This document shows positions 7,202 through 14,372 of a DNA stretch of 36,111 bases, piece after piece. The stretch covers positions 1 to 36,111 of the forward strand of contig JAMPXV010000004.1 in assembly GCA_023700985.1 (NCBI GenBank), in the 5' to 3' direction. The notes beneath the pieces are model-generated. The model saw nothing but the letters and a program-made list of their open reading frames with translations. It searched no databases and was not told where the DNA came from. The first letter of the stretch is position 1, and every line of letters begins with the position of its first letter. Source of the DNA: Lysobacter sp. (lineage in GTDB: Bacteria > Pseudomonadota > Gammaproteobacteria > Burkholderiales > Usitatibacteraceae). Position numbers and translations under genes: made by a program.

Positions 7202-8314
7202 ATGACCTACGCCGCCATCACGGGCTGGGGCAAGTGCATGCCGCCGGCCGTCCTCACGAACGCCGATCTCGCGACCTTCATCGAAACCGACGACGAGTGG
7301 ATCACCTCGCGCACCGGCATCCGCGAGCGGCGCATCTCCCACGTGCCCGTCACCGCGCTCGCCCACGTGGCCGCGGCGCGGGCGCTCGCCTGCGCGGGCC
7401 TCGACGCGAAGGACCTCGACCTCGTCGTCCTCGGCAGCTGCTCCTACGACGAGCAGGTGCCCAACAGCGCCTCCGGCGTGCAGGCGCTCCTGGGCGCCGG
7501 CAACGCCGCCGCCATGGACGTGAACACGGCCTGCACCAGCTTCCTCTACGGGCTGTCCACCGCCAACGCGATGATCCGCACCGGCGTGGTCCGCAACGCC
7601 GTGGTCATCGGCGTGGAGGTGATCTCGCCCTTCATGGACTGGACCAACCGCAACGTGTCCGTGCTGTTCGGCGACGGCGCGGCCGCCGTGGTGCTCCAGG
7701 CGTGCGAGGAGAAGACCGGGCTCCTGGCGGAGAAGCTGGGCTGCTACGCCGACGCGCGCCACATCCTGCGGGTGCGCGGCATGGGCGCGGCCTACGCCAA
7801 CCGCGGCATCCAGGTGGGCGTCACCGGGTGGGACTTCGACGGGCAGGAAATCTTCAAGCGCGCCGTGCACGGGATGACGGAAGCCTCGCAGGCGGCCCTC
7901 GGGCGCGCGGGCCTGGCCATCGGCGACATGGACCTCGTGGTGCCGCACCAGGCGAACCAGCGCATCATCGACTTCGTGGGCAAGCGCATCGGCGCCCCGC
8001 CCGAGCGCGTGTTCGTCACCGTGTCTCGCTACGGGAACATGTCGGCGGCGACGGTGCCCGTGGCGCTCGTGGAGGCGATCGAGGAAGGCCGCGTGAAGCC
8101 CGGCGCGAAGCTTCTCACCCCCGCCTTCGGCGGCGGCCTCACCTACTGCGCGCACGTGATCCAGTGGGGCGAACGGACCACGCCCGCGGGGGCGACGGAC
8201 GTGAGCCTGCCGCCCTGCGACAGGACGGCCCTCGAGATGGTGCGCGCCATCATGGCCGCCAAGGGCGACACGACGGGTGCCGCGGAGGGCCTCGCCGCCC
8301 CGCTCGTGGCATGA
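7202..8314 (+). CDS. Beta-ketoacyl-ACP synthase III-like protein
   Basis: 370 residues of the thiolase fold. The FabH-type catalytic triad is complete: Cys111 in DVNTACTSF, His249 in VPHQANQRI and Asn279 in SRYGNMSAATVP. DDEWITSRTGIRERR and GDGAAAVVL are further FabH signatures. FabH condenses acyl-CoA with malonyl-ACP, but this gene is not among fab genes and has a C-terminal extension of about 45 residues beyond the usual end (after FGGGLTYCAHVIQW), so it may be a specialised synthase for a secondary or storage lipid. The ATG at 7202 has no clear ribosome binding site. Its stop codon overlaps the start of the glutathione transferase gene (ATGA). Confidence 0.85.
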   Translation: MTYAAITGWGKCMPPAVLTNADLATFIETDDEWITSRTGIRERRISHVPVTALAHVAAARALACAGLDAKDLDLVVLGSCSYDEQVPNSASGVQALLGAGNAAAMDVNTACTSFLYGLSTANAMIRTGVVRNAVVIGVEVISPFMDWTNRNVSVLFGDGAAAVVLQACEEKTGLLAEKLGCYADARHILRVRGMGAAYANRGIQVGVTGWDFDGQEIFKRAVHGMTEASQAALGRAGLAIGDMDLVVPHQANQRIIDFVGKRIGAPPERVFVTVSRYGNMSAATVPVALVEAIEEGRVKPGAKLLTPAFGGGLTYCAHVIQWGERTTPAGATDVSLPPCDRTALEMVRAIMAAKGDTTGAAEGLAAPLVA

Positions 8315-8943
8315 GCGCCGGCGCGCTGCGGATCTGGGGCCGGATCTCCTCCGTCAACGTCCAGAAGGTGGTGTGGACGGCCGACGAGCTGGGCCTCGCC
8401 TACGAGCGCGCGGACGCCGGCGGCGCCTTCGGCGTCGTGGCCACGCCCGAGTACAGGCGCATGAACCCCAACGGCCTCGTTCCCGTGATCGAGGACGGCG
8501 GCTTCGTGCTGTGGGAATCGAACGCGATCGTGCGCTACCTCGCCGCGAAGCACGCCCCGGGCACGCTGTGGCCCGACGACCTGCGGCGCCGCGCCGACGC
8601 CGACCGCTGGATGGACTGGCAGGCGACGACCTTCACGCCCGCGATGCGCGATGCCTTCTGGCAGCTCGTGCGCGTGCCGGCGGAAAAGCGCGATGCGGCG
8701 GCGATCGACGCCTCGCGCCTCGCCTCGGAGAAGGCCGCCGCGGTGCTCGATGCGCACCTGGCCGGGCGGGCGTTCGTGGCGGGAGAAGCGTTCTCCCCTG
8801 CCGACATCGTCCTGGGTTGCGCGGCGCACCGTTGGCTCAACCTGCCGCTCGCGCGCGAGCCGCGGCCGGAGATGGAGCGCTGGTACGCGTCCCTCAGGGC
8901 CCGGCCCGGCGCGGCGCAGGTGCTCTCCACGCCGGTGACCTGA
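8311..8943 (+). CDS. Glutathione S-transferase
   Basis: 210 residues with the two-domain GST layout. The N-terminal thioredoxin-like domain has SSVN (Ser13/Ser14) at the catalytic position, NPNGLVPVIEDG with the cis-Pro, and LWESNAIVRYLA, which binds glutathione. The helical C-terminal domain holds AFSPADIVLGC, the N-cap box and hydrophobic staple of GSTs. The start codon overlaps the stop of the ketosynthase-like gene by four bases, so the two are translationally coupled. The substrate is not predictable; a role in detoxifying or isomerising a product of the ketosynthase is only a guess. Confidence 0.87.
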   Translation: MSAGALRIWGRISSVNVQKVVWTADELGLAYERADAGGAFGVVATPEYRRMNPNGLVPVIEDGGFVLWESNAIVRYLAAKHAPGTLWPDDLRRRADADRWMDWQATTFTPAMRDAFWQLVRVPAEKRDAAAIDASRLASEKAAAVLDAHLAGRAFVAGEAFSPADIVLGCAAHRWLNLPLAREPRPEMERWYASLRARPGAAQVLSTPVT

Positions 8944-8965
8944 GCCGGCCCGCGCCCGCGCGGGA

Positions 8966-9400
8966 TCAGTCGCCGGCGACCTCGAGCGCATTGCCCGGGC
9001 AGGCGGCACTCCACCGCCAGGCCGCCCGGGCCGCGGCGACTGCCGCCGCGACGCTCACGGGAAGCACGAAGAGCAGGAGGGGCGCCCACGGCGCGGCGGC
9101 GATCTCGATGCCGCGCCCGCCCGAAAGGCCCACCCCGCCCGCCACCAGCAGCACGGCCGTCCCCAGGGCCGCGGTCCAGGCGCTCGCCGCGCCGCGCGTC
9201 GCGAGCCAGCCGCGCACCCGCGCGTCGACCAGCACGACGCTCGCCGCGAAGAGCGTGGCGAACGCCGCGAGCGCAAGGCAGGTCTCGGCGGGCAGGCGCA
9301 GGAACACGCCGGCCTGCGTGCCGGCGGCCACGAGGCCCGCCCAGAGCGTCAGCGCAGCCGCGAGCGTGAAGGGGACTTCCCGGTATTCATCGTTCTTCAT
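8966..9400 (-). CDS. Small four-helix membrane protein, unknown
   Basis: 144 residues from an ATG at 9400 with AGGAGA about seven bases upstream. Four hydrophobic segments can be seen at roughly residues 11-31, 39-59, 73-93 and 103-122, with a short cytoplasmic N-terminus (MKNDEYREVP) and a C-terminal tail with AWRWSAACPGNALEVAGD. I do not recognise the family. It starts 23 bases after the end of the alpha/beta-hydrolase gene and is the third gene of a tetR-hydrolase-membrane protein unit, so it probably shares their regulation. It converges on the glutathione transferase gene. Confidence 0.7.
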   Translation of the reverse strand: MKNDEYREVPFTLAAALTLWAGLVAAGTQAGVFLRLPAETCLALAAFATLFAASVVLVDARVRGWLATRGAASAWTAALGTAVLLVAGGVGLSGGRGIEIAAAPWAPLLLFVLPVSVAAAVAAARAAWRWSAACPGNALEVAGD

Positions 9401-9423
9401 GGCGGTTCTCCTGTTCAGGTCGG

Positions 9424-10374
9424 TCAAAGCAGGGGTGCGGGGCCGGGGAATGCCGACCATCCGTCGCGCGCGGGCGGGGGCGCGAAGACCACCTCGCCCT
9501 TGAGGAAGTCGATGGCGTCGCGAACGACGCCCGGATCGCGCAGGATCGCGTTGTGGCCCAGGCCGCGCGTGCGCACGAAGCGCGCGCCGGGCCACGCCCT
9601 GGCGACGGCCAGCCCCGCGCCGATGCGCACGTCCGCGTCGTCCTCGTCGTGGATGACGAGCGCCGGCGCGCCGATCGACTCCACCGAGCGCGGCAGTTCC
9701 AGCTCGTCCCAGCGCACGCCGTAGCGGCGCTCCACGGCCGACTGCAGCCGCGAGCGGAACGCCTCGCCGAGGCCGAGCTTCCTCGTGAACCACGCGGAGT
9801 AGCCCACGAGCGAGGCCGGCGGGGCGACGAGCACGCTGCGAAGCGCGCGGCCGGAATCGCGCAGGTACGGCGCGATCGCCGCCGCCCCCAGCGAGTGCCC
9901 CACGATGCCGGCGATCGCGATCCCGCGGGACTGCGCGGCGGATGCCACCGCGCCGATCCCCCGACCGAAGTCGATGAGCGAGGACTGCCCGCCCTCCGAG
10001 AGCCCGTGGCCCGCGTGGTCGAACACGATCGCCTGGAACCCCGCCTCGCGCAGCGCCGGAACGAAGTCGCGGAACTGCGCGCCTCTCCCGCCCCAGCCGT
10101 GGCTCAGGATCACCGCCGGGCGGTGGCGATCGCCGAAGCGCCAGGCGGACAGCCGTCCGAGCCCCAGGGGCGCGACGAAGCCTTCGCCGCCTGCGAGGAA
10201 GTCGCGCTCGCGCGCCCGCATGGCCCGGCGCGGAGGCGTGAGGAAGAGCCGCACGGCCTCGGCCAGGGCGCGCTCCGGGGCGACGACGGCGCCCACCTGC
10301 AGGCGGGCGCGTGTCGAGAGCAGCTTCATGGAACGAACGATCGTGCTATTCTTGGGCAAAATCGCGGCGGGCAT
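9424..10374 (-). CDS. Alpha/beta-hydrolase
   Basis: 316 residues. SHGWGGRGAQF gives the oxyanion-hole region, GHSLGA the nucleophile elbow, IHDEDDADV the acid and GLGHNAIL the catalytic His, so the enzyme looks complete. The early segment ALAEAVRLFLTPPRR occurs in a family of proteobacterial alpha/beta-hydrolases of unknown substrate. The ATG at 10374 has GGAGG six bases upstream and follows the tetR stop by 18 bases. A second in-frame ATG at 10329 (MKLLSTRARL) lacks a ribosome binding site but directly follows a copy of the operator-like sequence found at the tetR promoter, so an internal start from a separate promoter is possible. Expression is likely controlled by the adjacent TetR protein. 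Confidence 0.85.
   Translation of the reverse strand: MPAAILPKNSTIVRSMKLLSTRARLQVGAVVAPERALAEAVRLFLTPPRRAMRARERDFLAGGEGFVAPLGLGRLSAWRFGDRHRPAVILSHGWGGRGAQFRDFVPALREAGFQAIVFDHAGHGLSEGGQSSLIDFGRGIGAVASAAQSRGIAIAGIVGHSLGAAAIAPYLRDSGRALRSVLVAPPASLVGYSAWFTRKLGLGEAFRSRLQSAVERRYGVRWDELELPRSVESIGAPALVIHDEDDADVRIGAGLAVARAWPGARFVRTRGLGHNAILRDPGVVRDAIDFLKGEVVFAPPPARDGWSAFPGPAPLL
10330..10350. promoter_or_regulatory. Second copy of TetR-type operator
   Basis: These 21 bases, read on the minus strand, match 18 of 21 positions of the operator in the tetR promoter (11078-11098). Both share AATAG, ACGA and the stretch CGTTCGTT. This copy lies inside the first codons of the hydrolase gene, just before the internal ATG at 10329. 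Function as a regulator site is inferred from the duplication. Confidence 0.5.
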
Positions 10375-10392
10375 GGCATTCCTCCGTGGGGA

Positions 10393-11046
10393 TCAGCGGC
10401 GCGCGGCCGCGGTACGAGTGGCGGTTTTCGCCGCGGGCGCGCGGTGCGCGTCCACGAGGCGGTCGAATCCGGAAAACGCGAGGCCCGTCGCCCCTTCGTC
10501 GCCGAGCACGCGCTTCGCGTGATAGAAGGCGAGGATCAGGCCGAGCATCTCGAAGACGAACTGGCGCGGGTCGGCGTCGGGGCGCAGCTCGCCGCTGTCG
10601 ATCGCCATCCGCACGGCCTTGCCGAGCTCGCGCGCCACCAGGCGCTGGCGCTCGACCACCGCGTCCCGCATCGGGCCGGGCTGGTCGTCGTACTCGGCGG
10701 AGGCCGCGTGGATGGGGCAGCCGCCGCGCAGGTGCGCGTGCTCCGGCCAGGTGATCCAGTTGCCGAACAGCGCGCGCAGGCGCTTCAGGCCCCGCGGCGC
10801 CTTGAACGCCGGCAGGAACACGGCCTCCGTGAAGCGCCGGGCGGCCTCGTCCAGCGCCGCGACCTGCAGCTCCGTGCGCGAGCCGAAGTGGGCGAAGAGC
10901 CCGCTCTTGGACAGGCCGGTGCGCCCGGCGAGCGTGCCGATGGTGAGCGACTCGAAGCCCGCCTCGCTCGCCTGCTGGACGGCGGCGTCGAGGATCTGGG
11001 CGCGGGTCTCTTCCCCCTTGCGGGCCTTCACGGCTTGCGGCGACAT
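10393..11046 (-). CDS. TetR/AcrR family repressor
   Basis: 217 residues. The N-terminal domain reads ETRAQILDAAVQQASEAGF, then TIGTLAGRTGLSKSGLFAHFGSR, the standard TetR helix-turn-helix with the invariant Y/F-x-H-F end. The C-terminal ligand domain contains HLRGGCPIHAASAEYDD, a segment seen in the TetR_C group of proteobacterial regulators. It starts at the ATG 11046, downstream of a strong sigma-70 promoter that holds a near-palindromic operator between its -35 and -10 boxes, so it should repress itself. The following hydrolase and membrane protein genes are close behind. The ligand is unknown. Confidence 0.9.
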   Translation of the reverse strand: MSPQAVKARKGEETRAQILDAAVQQASEAGFESLTIGTLAGRTGLSKSGLFAHFGSRTELQVAALDEAARRFTEAVFLPAFKAPRGLKRLRALFGNWITWPEHAHLRGGCPIHAASAEYDDQPGPMRDAVVERQRLVARELGKAVRMAIDSGELRPDADPRQFVFEMLGLILAFYHAKRVLGDEGATGLAFSGFDRLVDAHRAPAAKTATRTAAARR

Positions 11047-11075
11047 GGATCGTTTCCGGGTGTGGATGCGGCGAA

Positions 11076-11105
11076 ATAATAGAACGACCGTTCGTTTCCT
11101 GTCAA
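11076..11105 (-). promoter_or_regulatory. tetR promoter with embedded operator
   Basis: On the minus strand a consensus -35 TTGACA (11105-11100), an 18-base spacer and the -10 TATTAT (11081-11076) form a strong sigma-70 promoter. The spacer holds AACGAACGGTCGTT, a 14-mer palindromic at 12 of 14 positions, the placement expected of a steric repressor site. The same sequence recurs at 10330-10350. It also lies about 40 bp before the divergent lysR gene and may affect it. Confidence 0.75.
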
Positions 11106-11133
11106 CCCCCCGCCGGGGCGCTACCATCCGGTC

Positions 11134-12060
11134 ATGGACCTGCGCCGCTACGACCTCAACCTGCTGGTGACCCTGGAGGCCCTCCTCGAGGAGGAAGGCG
11201 TCACCGATGCCGCCCGCCGGCTCAACCTCAGCCAGTCCGCGGTGAGCGCGGCCCTGGACCGGCTGCGCGCCGTGTTCTCCGACCCGCTGCTGGTGCGGGT
11301 GGGCAACCGCATGGAGCCGACCCCGTTCGCCAGGCGCCTCCAGGGCCCCATCAAGACGGCGCTCGCCTCGGTGTCGCTGGCGCTGGCGCTGCCGCAGAAA
11401 TTCGACCCCGCGCGGGCCAGGGCGACCGTGCGCCTGGGCACCTCGGACTACTTCGGGCTGCTGATGCTGCCGGCCCTCTACAAGCTGCTCGCCCGGGAGG
11501 CTCCCGGCATTTCCCTGGAGGTCCTCGCGAGGCCGGCGGACGGCTCGATCACCCGGCTGGTGGCAGGCGACGTGGACCTCGCCCTGGCCGTCGAGCCGCC
11601 CGAGGGGCGCGACCTCTTCAACGCTCCCCTGGTGGACGAGCAGTTCGTGTGCGTGATGCGCCGCGAGCACCCGCTCGCCCGCGGACGGCTCACGCCCGCG
11701 CGGCTGGTGGACTACCCCCACGTGGTGGTGACGGCCCACGGGGAAAGCACGGCGCTCGTGGACCGCGCGCTGGCCGCCGACGGCCATCGCCGGCAGGCCC
11801 CCGTCCGCGTACCCGTGTTCGCCACCGCATTCGCCCTCCTCGCGGACAACGACCTCGTCGCCATCCTCCCGGAACGCATCTCTCGCGCGCAGGCGGCGCG
11901 CTTCGGGCTCGTCTTGAAGAAGCCCCCGATCGAGCTGCCCGGCTACACGCTCTCGATCGCCTGGCACCTGCGCACCGCCCACGACCCCGTGCACCGCTGG
12001 GTGCGCGAGCAGGTCCTCGCCATCGCCGGCTCTCCCGCTGGCCATCGACGGCACAAATAA
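11134..12060 (+). CDS. LysR-family regulator, NodD-like group
   Basis: 308 residues. The N-terminal winged helix reads LRRYDLNLLVTLEALLEEEGVTDAARRLNLSQSAVSAALDRLR, then FSDPLLVR, typical of the NodD/LinR-like branch of LysR regulators (DLNLL start and LVR after the recognition helix). The rest is the two-lobed periplasmic-binding-protein-like effector domain. It is divergent from tetR with 87 bp between the start codons. Downstream, 139 bases after the stop, is a strong terminator, with a possible small RNA in between. Target genes and inducer cannot be named; LysR proteins usually act on a divergent neighbour, here tetR and the hydrolase. Confidence 0.9.
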   Translation: MDLRRYDLNLLVTLEALLEEEGVTDAARRLNLSQSAVSAALDRLRAVFSDPLLVRVGNRMEPTPFARRLQGPIKTALASVSLALALPQKFDPARARATVRLGTSDYFGLLMLPALYKLLAREAPGISLEVLARPADGSITRLVAGDVDLALAVEPPEGRDLFNAPLVDEQFVCVMRREHPLARGRLTPARLVDYPHVVVTAHGESTALVDRALAADGHRRQAPVRVPVFATAFALLADNDLVAILPERISRAQAARFGLVLKKPPIELPGYTLSIAWHLRTAHDPVHRWVREQVLAIAGSPAGHRRHK

Positions 12061-12115
12061 CCATATCCCGTATTATCGATTGGACTGAAGGCCTTCGCTC
12101 GCCTAGAGTGGCGGT

Positions 12116-12226
12116 GAAGCTCGCGCAAACGATCACGCCCCGGGAGGGGCAACGGGATTCGGTGGAGTTGCGCTCGACCACCGGATGCGTGGAGTTGGGG
12201 GCCCCTTAGGTGGGGCCCTTTTTTTT
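12116..12226 (+). ncRNA. Candidate small RNA ending at a strong terminator
   Basis: The interval between lysR and the NUDIX gene has no coding sequence but has promoter-like boxes TTGGAC (12080-12085) and TAGAGT (12104-12109) 18 bases apart. The predicted transcript contains a GCCCC-GGGA-GGGGC hairpin (12137-12150), a GGTGG/CCACC stem (12161-12182), two copies of GTGGAGTTG (12162 and 12189) and a perfect intrinsic terminator. It could instead be the lysR 3' untranslated region. No known RNA family was recognised. Confidence 0.35.
12199..12226 (+). terminator. Intrinsic terminator
   Basis: GGGCCCC (12199-12205), a 6-base loop, GGGGCCC (12212-12218) and eight Ts form a textbook Rho-independent terminator for plus-strand transcription. 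It ends the lysR transcript or a small RNA. Confidence 0.93.
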
Positions 12227-12251
12227 GGTGCAGGGCACGGTGCCTGGAACC
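12227..12251. repeat. REP-like near palindrome
   Basis: A 25-base GC-rich imperfect palindrome around GGCACGGTGCC directly follows the terminator and lies just after the end of the convergent NUDIX gene. It may be an mRNA 3'-end hairpin or a short repeat of the genome; copies elsewhere in the window were not seen. Confidence 0.3.
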
Positions 12252-12256
12252 GCGGC

Positions 12257-12868
12257 TCAGCGGCCGACGATGCGCTGGAAGGTCACCAGCATCCCGGCGG
12301 TCGCCCCCCAGATGAAGCGCCCCTGCCACGGCATCGCCCAGTAGTGGCGCAGCCGCCCCTTGTAGAACGCGCTCTCGTAGCGGTGGTTCGCCGTCTCGAG
12401 GAGGAAGGCGAGCGGCACCTCGAAGACGTCGGCCACCTCGTAGGGGTCGGGCGCGTACGCGATGGGCGGCTCCATCCAGCCCACCACCGGTCGCACGCGG
12501 TAGCCGGTCGAGGTGTGGTAGTCGGGAAGCTCGCCCAGGATCTCCACGCCCGAGGGGTCGATGCCCACCTCCTCCTGCGCCTCGCGCAGCGCCGTGTGCG
12601 CGGGCCCCGCGTCGCCCTCCTCGACGCGCCCGCCCGGGAAGCTGATCTGGCCGGCGTGGTCGGCGAGGTGGGCGGAGCGCTGGGTGAAGACGACGGCGGG
12701 CTCGCGCGGATGGTTCACCACGAGCAGGAGGACGGCGGCCGGCGTCAGCTCGCGCCCCGAGGCGGCCGCCCGCCGCTTCTCGAGGTCGTCCGCCGTGAGG
12801 AGGTCCTCGAGCGGCGGCGTTTCGGCGAGCCGGCGGATGATTTCGTCGCGGGTGAGCGGTCGTCCCAT
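12257..12868 (-). CDS. NUDIX CoA pyrophosphatase
   Basis: 203 residues from the ATG at 12868. The NUDIX box is complete: GGRVEEGDAGPAHTALREAQEEVGI fits G-x5-E-x7-R-E-U-x-E-E-x-G-U. Directly before it, FTQRSAHLADHAGQISFPGG is the motif that marks the CoA pyrophosphatase subgroup (NudL/PCD1-like), which splits CoA into phosphopantetheine and 3',5'-ADP. The frame is open further upstream to 12949, but that would overlap the divergent maiA start and lacks family similarity, so the internal ATG is chosen. No strong ribosome binding site precedes it. The region to maiA holds a TATAAG box for the other strand. Confidence 0.87.
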   Translation of the reverse strand: MGRPLTRDEIIRRLAETPPLEDLLTADDLEKRRAAASGRELTPAAVLLLVVNHPREPAVVFTQRSAHLADHAGQISFPGGRVEEGDAGPAHTALREAQEEVGIDPSGVEILGELPDYHTSTGYRVRPVVGWMEPPIAYAPDPYEVADVFEVPLAFLLETANHRYESAFYKGRLRHYWAMPWQGRFIWGATAGMLVTFQRIVGR

Positions 12869-12947
12869 CAAGTCGTGTCGTTCCGGGGAGTTGCGGCCCA
12901 AGTATAAGATGCGCCGACGGCTTCCAACGCAAGCCGGGAGACGGGCC

Positions 12948-13589
12948 ATGATCCTGCACGACTACTGGCGCTCGTCCGCCGCGTTCCGCGTGCGCATCGC
13001 GCTGGCCCTGAAGGGCATCGAGCCCGGCCGGCGCTACGTGCACCTGCGCAAGGGCGAGCAGCGCGCGCAGGCCTTCCTCGCGACGAACCCGCAGGGGCTG
13101 GTGCCGGTGCTCGAGGACGGCCCGCTCGCCCTCACCCAGTCGCTCGCGATCATCGAGTACCTGGACGAGACGCACCCCGAGCCGCCGCTGCTGCCGGCCA
13201 GGCCGGCCGAGCGCGCCTGGGTGCGCGCCGTCGCGCTGGCGGTGGCCTGCGACATCCATCCGCTCAACAACCTGCGCGTGCTCGAGTACCTGGCCCGCGA
13301 GCTGAACGCCGACGCGGCTGCCCGCGACCGCTGGTACGCGCACTGGGTTTCCGGGGGGCTCGCCGCCCTCGAGCGGATGCTCGCCGCCCGCCCCGGCCCG
13401 GGACCTTTCTGCCTGGGGCGCACGCCGACGCTCGCCGACATCTGCCTGGTGCCGCAGGTGTTCAACGCGCGCCGCTACCGCGTGCCCGTCGACCCCTACC
13501 CGCTCGTGCTCGCCGTCGTCGACGAGTGCATGCGGCTGCCCGCCTTCGACCTCGCCCAGCCCGCGAAGCAGCCCGACGCCGAGGCCTAG
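12948..13589 (+). CDS. maiA: Maleylacetoacetate isomerase
   Basis: 213 residues, zeta-class glutathione transferase. The start ILHDYWRSSAAFRVRIALALKG with the SSAAFR active-site turn (Ser9/Ser10), NPQGLVPVLEDG, LTQSLAIIEYLDETHP, and the C-terminal LADICLVPQVFNARRYRVPVDPYP are diagnostic for MaiA. The enzyme uses glutathione to turn maleylacetoacetate (or maleylpyruvate) into the fumaryl form in tyrosine or gentisate breakdown. No other gene of those pathways is in the window. GGGAGA lies about seven bases before the ATG. The stop codon TAG ends exactly at the first base of the palindromic element that follows. Confidence 0.9.
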   Translation: MILHDYWRSSAAFRVRIALALKGIEPGRRYVHLRKGEQRAQAFLATNPQGLVPVLEDGPLALTQSLAIIEYLDETHPEPPLLPARPAERAWVRAVALAVACDIHPLNNLRVLEYLARELNADAAARDRWYAHWVSGGLAALERMLAARPGPGPFCLGRTPTLADICLVPQVFNARRYRVPVDPYPLVLAVVDECMRLPAFDLAQPAKQPDAEA

Positions 13590-13706
13590 TGGGACGGTTC
13601 CGTGGGACGGTTCTACAGAACCGGTCTATTCCGCGAATCGGAGGCATCACGCGTCCATTACATGAATAGACCGGTTCTGTAGAACCGTCCCACGGAACCG
13701 TCCCAC
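13589..13706. repeat. Perfect 43-bp-arm palindrome with 32-base loop (element C)
   Basis: Arms 13589-13631 and 13664-13706 are exact reverse complements over 43 bases, with a 32-base loop (13632-13663). The inner 29 bases of each arm are identical to those of the element at 1182-1343, but the loop sequences are unrelated and the outer arms differ. Here the outer arm is a tandem duplication of the start of the core (GTGGGACGGTTC twice). It begins at the last base of maiA and ends six bases before the -35-like box of the sigma factor promoter. Confidence 0.95.
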
Positions 13707-13712
13707 ATACCT

Positions 13713-13740
13713 GGAACTTTTCGGCCCGCCCGGTGCAATA
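13713..13740 (+). promoter_or_regulatory. ECF-type promoter candidate for the sigma operon
   Basis: GGAACTTTT at 13713-13721 matches the GGAACTT type -35 of many ECF sigma factors, and AT-rich CAATA follows after about 16 bases as a possible -10. ECF factors often transcribe their own gene from such a site. The -10 is weak, so this remains a candidate. Confidence 0.4.
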
Positions 13741-13766
13741 GGGGTAAGCCCGATGCGAAACCGCCC

Positions 13767-14372
13767 ATGCCCCCCTGGAACATGCAGCCCGAACTGACCC
13801 TCTTTGCCCGCATGCGGCAAGGCGACGAGGAGGCGTTCGTCGCGCTCTACCGCCGGCACCGGGACGCGGTGTACCGGTTCGCGCTGCTGCGCACCGGCTC
13901 GGCGGCGCAGGCGGCGGACGTGACCCAGGAAACCTTCCTGCACCTCATGACGCGCCCGGAGCAGTACGACCCTTCGCGAGGCTCGATCGCCGCCTGGCTG
14001 TGCGGCGTGGCGAGGAACCTCGCACGGCGCGAAACCGCCTCCCGCGAGGACGCCACCGACCCCGGCGACCTCGACGGCGACGCGCTCCCCTTGCCGGACC
14101 TCGTCGAACCCACCGGCCCCGCCGAAAGGCTCCTGGCCCACGAGACGGCCGAGCAGGTGCGCACCGCGCTCGCCTCGGTGGCCCCCCACTACCGCGACGT
14201 GCTCATCCTCTGCGAGCTCTCCGAACTTTCCTACGCCGAGGCCGCGCAGGTCTGCGGCATCGACATCGGCACCGTTCGCTCGCGCCTTTCGCGCGCCCGC
14301 GCGCAACTCGCCGACCGTCTTTCGCGGATGGGCCTGATGCAGGGCCCCGGCCGCGTGAAGGAGGCTTCATGA
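13767..14372 (+). CDS. ECF-family RNA polymerase sigma factor
   Basis: 201 residues. Region 2 is seen in EEAFVALYRRHRDAVYRFALLRTGSAAQAADVTQETFLHLM, and region 4 in LASVAPHYRDVLILCELSELSYAEAAQVCGIDIGTVRSRLSRARAQL, the usual two-domain ECF layout with no regions 1 or 3. A Pro/Asp-rich linker of about 50 residues joins them. The second Met (13782) is an alternative start; neither has a strong ribosome binding site. The stop overlaps the next start (ATGA), and the next gene encodes a single-span membrane protein that should be the anti-sigma factor. A GGAACTT box upstream suggests autoregulation. The inducing stress is not known. Confidence 0.93.
   Translation: MPPWNMQPELTLFARMRQGDEEAFVALYRRHRDAVYRFALLRTGSAAQAADVTQETFLHLMTRPEQYDPSRGSIAAWLCGVARNLARRETASREDATDPGDLDGDALPLPDLVEPTGPAERLLAHETAEQVRTALASVAPHYRDVLILCELSELSYAEAAQVCGIDIGTVRSRLSRARAQLADRLSRMGLMQGPGRVKEAS

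Noticed and set aside
13764-14306. Minus-strand frames opposite the sigma factor gene
   Set aside because: Antisense shadow; the plus-strand gene has complete sigma region 2 and region 4.
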